Assembly (NCBI GenBank): GCA_023393095.1
Contig: JAEWMT010000006.1
Location: 1 to 11,990 of the forward strand
Reading direction: 5' to 3'
Source of the DNA: Bacillota bacterium
Lineage (GTDB): Bacteria > Bacillota > Clostridia > Lachnospirales > Lachnospiraceae
DNA: 11,990 nt
The translations under genes and the position numbers were made by a program. How positions within the stretch are numbered: position 1 is the stretch's first letter; every line of letters starts with the position of its first letter. The notes under the pieces were generated by a model. The model made no database searches, was not told the DNA's origin, and was given only the letters and a program-made list of their open reading frames with translations. Shown piece after piece: positions 6,431 through 11,990 of the stretch.

Positions 6431-8356
6431 ATGAAGCACGGATTTATAAGGGTCGCGGCAGCAACTCCGGTTATCAAGGTTGCAGATTGCGAATATAATA
6501 CCGGAAAAATAATCGAATTAATTAATCAAGCAGAACAACTGGGAACGAAATTAGTTGTATTTCCTGAGTTGTGTATCACCGGGTATACCTGTGGAGATTT
6601 ATTTTTGCAGGATACTTTATTAGATGGCGCAATTAATAGTGTTAAAAATATAGTGAAATATACGGAAGGTAAGGAACTTCTGGTTGTTGTCGGCTTCCCT
6701 TTTGCTGCCTTTGGTAAGCTTTATAATACTGCAGCAGTAATACAGGGTGGAAAGCTTCTTGGAATTATTCCGAAAATGAATATACCAAACTACACGGAAT
6801 TTTATGAAGCAAGACATTTTACACCGGGAATACTGGAGCCTGAACCGGTGGATTTTGATGGGGAGGAAGTTCTCTTTGGTTCCCGATTGCTATTTAAATG
6901 CAGTAATCTCCCGGAGTTTGTTCTCGGGATTGAAATCTGTGAGGACCTTTGGATACCCAAGCCACCGAGTATAGAGCATTGTATCGCCGGAGCCACAGTG
7001 ATAGCAAACCTATCAGCAAGTGATGAGCTAACCGGTAAGGATGCTTACCGCAGAGAGTTGGTTAAGAGCCATTCGGCAAGACTAATCTGCGGTTATATCT
7101 ACAGTGATGCGGGAGAAGGTGAGTCAACCACGGATGTGGTTTTCGCAGGACACAATCTGATAGCTGAGAACGGCTTAATGTTAGCGGAAGCAAATACCTT
7201 TGAAAATGGAATTATTTCAAGTGAAATAGATTTAGGAAAATTAAAAAATGAGCGTAGGAGAATGAATTCGTATTACAGCCATAATTCGATACCATATCAT
7301 ATTATAACATTTTCCTTTGGGAAGGGTAATCAGGAACTGCCGGAGATTCCTCTTACCAGATATATAGATCCTTCTCCTTTTGTTCCATCCGTGAAAGCAG
7401 ATCGTGATAAACGCTGTAAGGATATCCTGAATATTCAGGCAATTGGCCTAAAGACCAGGTTAGCACATATAGGAACAAAATGTGCAGTGCTTGGTATCTC
7501 AGGAGGACTGGATTCCACACTGGCACTGCTGGTTACCTATAAGGCATTTAATATGCTGGGTCTTGATAAGAAAGGGATTATTGCAGTAACAATGCCCTGC
7601 TTTGGTACTACGGACAGAACATATCACAATGCAGTTACCCTGGCACATTGCCTTGGTGTAACCTTGAAGGAGATACCAATTAGAGAAGCAGTCGAACTGC
7701 ATTTTAGAGACATCGAACATGACAGGAACAAACATGATCTGACCTTTGAAAATAGCCAAGCAAGAGAACGCACCCAAGTGTTGATGGATCTTGCTGGAAA
7801 GTATAACGGATTTGTGGTAGGGACCGGAGATATGTCAGAGTTGGCGCTTGGATGGGCAACCTATAATGCAGACCATATGTCAATGTATGGTGTGAATTCC
7901 TCTGTTCCCAAGACATTGGTTCGATATCTGGTTTCTTATTATGCCGATACGGTGGAGGATAAGAAGCTTCAGGAGGTTCTGGCAGATGTGCTTGATACTC
8001 CGGTAAGCCCGGAGCTGCTTCCGCCAAGTGAAGGAGAGATTACTCAGAAGACGGAGGATATTGTCGGTCCTTATGAGTTGCATGATTTCTTTTTGTATTA
8101 TATATTAAGATTCGGATTTAAGCCAACGAAGGTCTATCGTCTGGCAAAAGAAGCATTTTCAGACAGTTATACGGATGAGATAATCCATAAATGGCTGAAG
8201 GTTTTCTACCGAAGATTTTTCTCACAGCAATTCAAGCGTTCCTGCCTTCCAGATGGACCAAAGGTCGGAAGTGTTTCTGTATCACCAAGAGGTGATTTAA
8301 GAATGCCCAGTGATGCATCCGCAGTACTCTGGATGAAGGAAATGGAGCAGTTATAA
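6431..8356 (+). CDS. nadE: Glutamine-dependent NAD+ synthase
   Basis: This 641-aa two-domain enzyme makes NAD+ from nicotinic acid adenine dinucleotide, ATP and glutamine, the last step of NAD biosynthesis in the cytosol. The N-terminal nitrilase-type glutaminase domain (~1-290) has the E-K-C triad: E46 in FPELCITGY, K115 in IIPKMNIPNY and C170 in GIEICEDLW. The C-terminal synthetase domain has the ATP-pyrophosphatase P-loop SGGLDS (357-362), followed by GTGDMSELALGW (from ~464) and SVPKTLVRYL. Length and both domains match the full-length glutamine-dependent class. ATG 6431 is chosen because TGAGGAGG lies at 6417-6424; an in-frame ATG 13 codons earlier has no ribosome site and would put this one inside the gene. 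No gene overlaps it, and it appears to be monocistronic. Confidence 0.96.
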   Translation: MKHGFIRVAAATPVIKVADCEYNTGKIIELINQAEQLGTKLVVFPELCITGYTCGDLFLQDTLLDGAINSVKNIVKYTEGKELLVVVGFPFAAFGKLYNTAAVIQGGKLLGIIPKMNIPNYTEFYEARHFTPGILEPEPVDFDGEEVLFGSRLLFKCSNLPEFVLGIEICEDLWIPKPPSIEHCIAGATVIANLSASDELTGKDAYRRELVKSHSARLICGYIYSDAGEGESTTDVVFAGHNLIAENGLMLAEANTFENGIISSEIDLGKLKNERRRMNSYYSHNSIPYHIITFSFGKGNQELPEIPLTRYIDPSPFVPSVKADRDKRCKDILNIQAIGLKTRLAHIGTKCAVLGISGGLDSTLALLVTYKAFNMLGLDKKGIIAVTMPCFGTTDRTYHNAVTLAHCLGVTLKEIPIREAVELHFRDIEHDRNKHDLTFENSQARERTQVLMDLAGKYNGFVVGTGDMSELALGWATYNADHMSMYGVNSSVPKTLVRYLVSYYADTVEDKKLQEVLADVLDTPVSPELLPPSEGEITQKTEDIVGPYELHDFFLYYILRFGFKPTKVYRLAKEAFSDSYTDEIIHKWLKVFYRRFFSQQFKRSCLPDGPKVGSVSVSPRGDLRMPSDASAVLWMKEMEQL

Positions 8357-8360
8357 ATAA

Positions 8361-8435
8361 AAGACACATTATCGATTTTGTATGTCAAATTCGCATATAA
8401 ATCTCATTTGACATACAAAGTCAATAACATGTCTT
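8361..8435. terminator. Long nested inverted repeat after nadE
   Basis: Perfect 14-bp arms TTTGTATGTCAAAT (8377-8390) and ATTTGACATACAAA (8406-8419) close a 15-nt loop. An outer pair AAGACA/TGTCTT (8361-8366, 8430-8435) extends the fold. It begins 5 bp past the nadE stop and probably ends or protects that transcript. The absence of a downstream T-run makes classical intrinsic termination uncertain. Confidence 0.45.
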
Positions 8436-8440
8436 CCAAA

Positions 8441-8481
8441 CAGTGCATTATAGGGAATATGCAGAACCCCTTATAGCACTG
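8441..8481. repeat. Imperfect inverted repeat
   Basis: CAGTGC at 8441-8446 pairs with GCACTG at 8476-8481. The stem continues inward, TATAGGG against CCCCTTATA, with small bulges. It lies just beyond the nested hairpin that follows nadE, in the gap between two convergent genes. The remaining sequence to 8583 shows nothing recognisable. Confidence 0.4.
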
Positions 8482-8583
8482 AACGATAGTTAACAATAGT
8501 CCCATTCAAAGAATTTGCCTGATTATGTACTGCATTCCTATGACTAATTTCAGATACATATACGGATTAAGCATGAATATGGA

Positions 8584-9039
8584 TTATTTTTTCTTTTCAT
8601 CATCTTTCTTTATTTTAGCTTTATCCAGTGCAGTTTGGATTGCTTCAATAAGAAGTTGTTCAGTATATTGCTGATTCTCCTTTATCTTTATCTGTTCAAT
8701 GGGAACGCCATTATAAAGTTGCTGTTTGATATCCTCTAAGGAGGGATCAATCAGCGGGAAAAATGTTGTGACTGATTCATCAATATTCTGGATTGTTACA
8801 GAATTAATATGACTACTGTCAACTACTACCTCCAAATTAAATGAAGTATCGTTCAGGGTGATGGAAGAATTATATACTCCTGGAGTATACAAGTCGGTAC
8901 CATTTGAAGCTACATCTTTGTCTTTACCACCCCGGAACATAAAAATAAGAAGTAGTATTAGTAAAATACCTAATGCTGCAAAAATCACAGTATATATGAT
9001 TTCTTTTAATTGGATAACGACTATTTTTGTCTTTGCCAT
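8584..9039 (-). CDS. Small single-pass membrane protein, extracytoplasmic domain of unknown function
   Basis: The 151-aa protein starts MAKTKIVVIQLKEI. A CGGAGGA site ~5 nt upstream of ATG 9039 decides the start against an ATG six codons earlier, which would bury that site. A single hydrophobic helix (~14-36) is followed by a basic/polar stretch and then, presumably outside the membrane, a strand-rich domain (LYTPGVYNSSITLNDTSFNL, then VTIQNIDESVTTFFPLIDP) and a helical, Lys-rich tail. The YTPGVY-to-INSVTIQNI layout resembles FMN-binding-like small domains that read GTYTG followed by KITSVEI, but the characteristic Thr/flavin site is not visible. I therefore do not assign that family. It has its own promoter and lies convergent to nadE and divergent from addB, so its context does not reveal a role. 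Confidence 0.8.
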   Translation of the reverse strand: MAKTKIVVIQLKEIIYTVIFAALGILLILLLIFMFRGGKDKDVASNGTDLYTPGVYNSSITLNDTSFNLEVVVDSSHINSVTIQNIDESVTTFFPLIDPSLEDIKQQLYNGVPIEQIKIKENQQYTEQLLIEAIQTALDKAKIKKDDEKKK

Positions 9040-9080
9040 CTCTGTCCTCCGAAGCATGAGTTGCTTCCTGTCTTATTCTT

Positions 9081-9108
9081 ATTATATATTTATTAGCTGA
9101 TCGTACAA
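9081..9108 (-). promoter_or_regulatory. Predicted promoter of the small membrane protein gene
   Basis: Read on the minus strand, TTGTAC (9108-9103) and TATAAT (9086-9081) are 16 bp apart and lie ~45 bp before the start codon. Inferred from consensus match only. Confidence 0.45.
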
Positions 9109-9154
9109 TTTATGCAGATAAATTCCATGAATGGAGGTATAAATGTAAATAGTT

Positions 9155-9312
9155 TCGCAAATGCGAGCCCAAAGCCTCATATATGAGGCTTATGAAGAAT
9201 AGCAAAGGCATCTATTCTTAAGGATTTATGCCCAAAAAACATGGGCGTTAGTGTTTAATTTTTCACACGGCTAATTTTGTGCTTGCAGCCCATAATTTGT
9301 GGGCTGTGGCAA
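9155..9312 (+). repeat. Cluster of four hairpins in the addB leader
   Basis: The hairpins follow one another within 150 bp. The first is a perfect 20-bp palindrome at 9172-9191 (AAGCCTCATATATGAGGCTT). The second is AAGAATAG/CTATTCTT at 9195-9219 with a 9-nt loop. The third is ATGCCCA/TGGGCGT at 9228-9248. The fourth is AGCCCA/TGGGCT at 9287-9305, with outer TTGC/GCAA at 9283-9312, ending 15 nt before the addB ATG. A CGCA-AA-TGCG mini-hairpin precedes them near 9156. They may form a structured 5' UTR, or be an inserted extragenic element. No T-run marks any of them as an obvious terminator and no known riboswitch motif is recognised. Confidence 0.5.
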
Positions 9313-9327
9313 GAATGGAGATATATT

Positions 9328-11990
9328 ATGTCCTTACAGCTTTTTCTTGGAAGCTCGGGAGCAGGTAAATCCCATCAGCTTTACCAGGAGATTATTAAAC
9401 AATCAAAGAAGAACCCCGGTACGAATTATCTGGTCATCGTACCAGAGCAGTTTACTTTGCAGACCCAGAAGGATATCGTTGCAATGCATCCGGAGCATGG
9501 AGTTATGAATGTAGATATCCTTAGCTTTCTGCGCTTTGCCTACCGCATTTTCGAGGAAGTCGGAGGCGGTGATTACCCAGTCCTTGAGGACACCGGTAAA
9601 AGTATGGTACTCAGAAAGGTTGTGGCAGAGAAACGTAAGGAACTGATTCTTTTTGGTACAAATGTCAAAAAGCCTGGCTTTGTCAGTGAACTAAAATCCA
9701 TGCTTTCTGAGTTTTATCAATATAATATTCAGCTGGAAGATATTAAAAAAATGCAGGAGATTGCCGAGAAAAAGCCTGTGTTAAAAGCGAAGCTAACGGA
9801 TTTGCTTACGGTATATGAGGGTTTTCAAAGCTTTATGAAGGAACGCTATATTACTGCTGAGGAAATTTATACGATATTAAATAAGGTAATTGATCAATCA
9901 AAATGGCTTAAAAACTCCGTTATCTGCCTGGATGGGTTTACAGGGTTTACTCCGTGTCAATATCAGCTACTTGAAAAAATGCTTATAAATGCAAAGAAGG
10001 TTATGATTACCGTAACCATTGACAGCCGTGAAAAGCTGGACAATGAGAAGCAAGAGCATATGCTTTTTGACCTTAGCAAGAAGACAATAGATAAGCTGAA
10101 CAAACTGTCTAAGGAAGCACAGGTAATCGTGGAGCCGCCTATTTACACTAAACAAAGTGATTTAGAGATACCATACCGTTTTATAAATTCATCGGCATTG
10201 GCGGCATTGGAGCATAATTTATTCCGTTATCCATATCAACCTTATGAAGAGGAACAGGAGGATATCTCTATCCATGCGGCTAAGGATGACAAAGCGGAGA
10301 TTGCTTTTGTAACAAGAGAAATTAAGCGTCTCGTTCGGGAAGAGGGATATCGTTATAAGGATATTGCTGTTGTATCAGGAAATATTGAAGAGTATGGACG
10401 AATTGCAAAGAGAAGCTTTGCACTATCACAGATACCATGCTTTATTGATTATAAAAAGGATATTCTGGGGAATCCATTTGTGGAGCTGCTACGTTCTGCA
10501 CTAGTCATTGTCAGTGAGGAATTCAGTTATGAGGGGGTTTTTAGGTATCTGAGAACCGGGCTTACTGATATTTCTACAGAAGAGATTGATTTGCTGGAGA
10601 ACTACATTCTGGCAACCGGAATACGTGGATTTAAACGTTGGAATGAGCCATTTACTAGGGGTTACCGTAGCCGGGAACAAGTCAGTCTGGAGCAGATCAA
10701 TGAAATCCGAGACTGTTTTATGAAGGATATCATACCTCTCTATGAAGCCCTGAAGGATAAGGATAAGACGTTAAGGGAATATACCGCTGCGCTTTATGAG
10801 CTTGGAGTCCGTTTAGAGGTGGAGCGAAAGCTTGAGGATTATCGGATTCGTTTTATCGAGAACCATCAGCCCTTGGACGCAAAAGAATATGAACAGGTAT
10901 ATCGTATTGTGATGGAGCTCTATGATCAGATGGTACTTTTACTGGGGGATGAGCATTGCAGCCTAAAGGAATTTGGAGAAATTCTTGATACTGGTTTTGT
11001 TGAAGTTAAAGTAGGTCTAATTCCTCCGGGTATGGATGAGGTGGTCGTAGGAGATACACAACGTACCCGACTGAAGGATATTAAAGCGCTTTTCTTCATC
11101 GGAGTAAATGAAGGAATTATCCCTGGAGCGATTAGTAGTGGTGGAATTCTTTCCGATATGGAGCGTGAGGTGTTGATTAGTAATGATATTGAAATTGCAC
11201 CGACCAAAAGGCAGCAGGCATTTCAAGAGCAGTTTTATATATATTTAAATATGACAAAGCCAAAAAATAAGCTCTACATAACTTACCATAAAGTGAATGA
11301 TGAGGGGAAAGCAGTTAACCCATCCTTTTTAATTGGTAAACTGAAACAATTATTTCCTAAGCTTTCTATGAAAAATGAAGATGAAGACATACAGGATGTA
11401 GAGCATGTTTTAAGGGATGACGGCCTTTCCTGTCTGGCAGAGGGACTTAGGGATTATCATCAGAAGGAAACTACTGATCTATGGAAGGAGCTTTATCTGT
11501 ACTACCGCTCGGGAGAAGGCACCAGCTACATTCTGGATCAAATGGTAAATGGAGCTTTTTATATTAATACAGAGAGAGGTATCTCAAAGGAAGCGGCTAG
11601 ATTGATTTACGGAATGGAGCTAAGGGGCAGCGTAACTAGATTGGAGCGTTATGCAGGCTGTGCTTTTGCACATTTTCTATCCTATGGACTATCTCTGGAG
11701 GAGAGGCAGGAATATAAACTAGCAGTTCCAGACATCGGTAATATCTTTCATAATGCGATTGACCATTTTTCTAAGAGACTGGATGCAGGCGAATATACCT
11801 GGCATACGATTCCGGATGATGTACGGGAGGAATGGGCAGTAGAAAGCGTTACCCATGCGGTGGAGGAGTATGAGAATTCCTTCTTAAGGAGTACAAAGCG
11901 TAGTGAATATCTGATTAAGAGGATGGAGCGGATTACGGTAAGAACCCTTTGGGCCTTGTGCAATCAGATTAAACAGGGAGCCTTTGAACC
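9328..11990 (+). CDS. addB: AddB, ATP-dependent helicase/nuclease subunit B (partial, 3' end missing)
   Basis: An open frame runs 887 codons from ATG 9328 to the window edge without a stop. GGAG lies 7 nt upstream of the ATG. The start MSLQLFLGSSGAGKSHQLYQ carries the AddB Walker A motif (GSSGAGKS, residues ~8-15). VIVPEQFTLQTQKDI, DILSFLRFAYRIFEE and, further on, PPGMDEVVVGDTQRTRLKDI with FFIGVNEGIIPG are typical AddB/RexB-type segments. Cys778 in YAGCAFAHFLSYGLSLEER is the first of the four cysteines that hold the family's iron-sulfur cluster. The other three and the nuclease active site would lie beyond the window, in the usual ~1,150-residue protein. AddB joins AddA to resect double-strand breaks and recognise Chi, a RecBCD-equivalent role in the cytosol. 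addA is expected directly downstream. Confidence 0.95.
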   Translation, partial: MSLQLFLGSSGAGKSHQLYQEIIKQSKKNPGTNYLVIVPEQFTLQTQKDIVAMHPEHGVMNVDILSFLRFAYRIFEEVGGGDYPVLEDTGKSMVLRKVVAEKRKELILFGTNVKKPGFVSELKSMLSEFYQYNIQLEDIKKMQEIAEKKPVLKAKLTDLLTVYEGFQSFMKERYITAEEIYTILNKVIDQSKWLKNSVICLDGFTGFTPCQYQLLEKMLINAKKVMITVTIDSREKLDNEKQEHMLFDLSKKTIDKLNKLSKEAQVIVEPPIYTKQSDLEIPYRFINSSALAALEHNLFRYPYQPYEEEQEDISIHAAKDDKAEIAFVTREIKRLVREEGYRYKDIAVVSGNIEEYGRIAKRSFALSQIPCFIDYKKDILGNPFVELLRSALVIVSEEFSYEGVFRYLRTGLTDISTEEIDLLENYILATGIRGFKRWNEPFTRGYRSREQVSLEQINEIRDCFMKDIIPLYEALKDKDKTLREYTAALYELGVRLEVERKLEDYRIRFIENHQPLDAKEYEQVYRIVMELYDQMVLLLGDEHCSLKEFGEILDTGFVEVKVGLIPPGMDEVVVGDTQRTRLKDIKALFFIGVNEGIIPGAISSGGILSDMEREVLISNDIEIAPTKRQQAFQEQFYIYLNMTKPKNKLYITYHKVNDEGKAVNPSFLIGKLKQLFPKLSMKNEDEDIQDVEHVLRDDGLSCLAEGLRDYHQKETTDLWKELYLYYRSGEGTSYILDQMVNGAFYINTERGISKEAARLIYGMELRGSVTRLERYAGCAFAHFLSYGLSLEERQEYKLAVPDIGNIFHNAIDHFSKRLDAGEYTWHTIPDDVREEWAVESVTHAVEEYENSFLRSTKRSEYLIKRMERITVRTLWALCNQIKQGAFE

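Noticed and set aside
7499..8083. Several minus-strand ORFs of 67-107 aa inside nadE
   Set aside because: They overlap conserved catalytic segments of NAD+ synthase in antisense, have unnatural composition and no ribosome sites.
9100..9327. A clear promoter for addB
   Set aside because: TATAAA-like boxes occur (for example near 9139), but none has an acceptable -35 partner at the right spacing, so no call is made.
9299..9508. 69-aa plus-strand ORF at the addB start
   Set aside because: It is a different frame through the addB N-terminus, whose Walker A frame is clearly the coding one.
10926..11963. Minus-strand ORFs of 69-93 aa within addB
   Set aside because: All are antisense shadows of the continuous addB reading frame.
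1..11990. CRISPR array, tRNA, rRNA or insertion-sequence transposase
   Set aside because: No regularly spaced direct repeats, no tRNA cloverleaf with TTCGA arm and no transposase reading frame were found.

Overview
The window looks like a chromosomal segment of a low-GC, Gram-positive anaerobe of the Clostridia, most like the Lachnospiraceae. Supporting signs are the AT-rich codon use, strong GGAGG ribosome binding sites, sigma-A type promoters, an addB-type nuclease subunit, a glutamine-dependent NAD+ synthase of clostridial length, and a 6S RNA. The genus is an inference; no 16S or other marker lies in the window.

Positions 1-2340 are a decayed polymorphic-toxin island. It starts inside the C-terminal part of a toxin gene that carries a frameshift in a G-run and probably also a nonsense codon. 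An apparently intact immunity-type gene follows 8 bp after the ancestral toxin stop. Next comes a second, orphan module: the last ~40 codons of another toxin, followed by the start of its presumed immunity gene. That gene is cut off near 1630, where the 5' end of an unrelated opposite-strand gene meets it head to head. A 150-aa Cys-rich protein on the minus strand closes the island. This layout fits the displaced toxin-tip/immunity cassettes that accumulate downstream of CDI, Rhs, WapA and LXG toxin genes.

Positions 2340-5784 are an envelope and signalling block. A 44-bp palindrome lies downstream of a secreted two-domain Ig-like (Big_2) protein on the minus strand. Divergent from it is an OmpR/PhoB-type response regulator with its sensor histidine kinase, driven by a recognisable promoter.

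Positions 5785-6430 hold no protein gene. They contain a sigma-A promoter, a 6S-like RNA ending in a textbook intrinsic terminator, a multi-hairpin element that looks like an interspersed repeat, and the nadE promoter and leader. Positions 6431-8356 encode glutamine-dependent NAD+ synthase. Positions 8357-8583 hold two large imperfect hairpins.

Positions 8584-9039 (minus) encode a small single-pass membrane protein with its own promoter. The 9040-9327 gap contains a string of four hairpins leading into addB, whose first 887 codons run off the right edge. That partial gene is easy to miss because it has no stop in the window. The right half is ordinary housekeeping sequence; the unusual biology is in the first 1.8 kb and in the structured intergenic regions.
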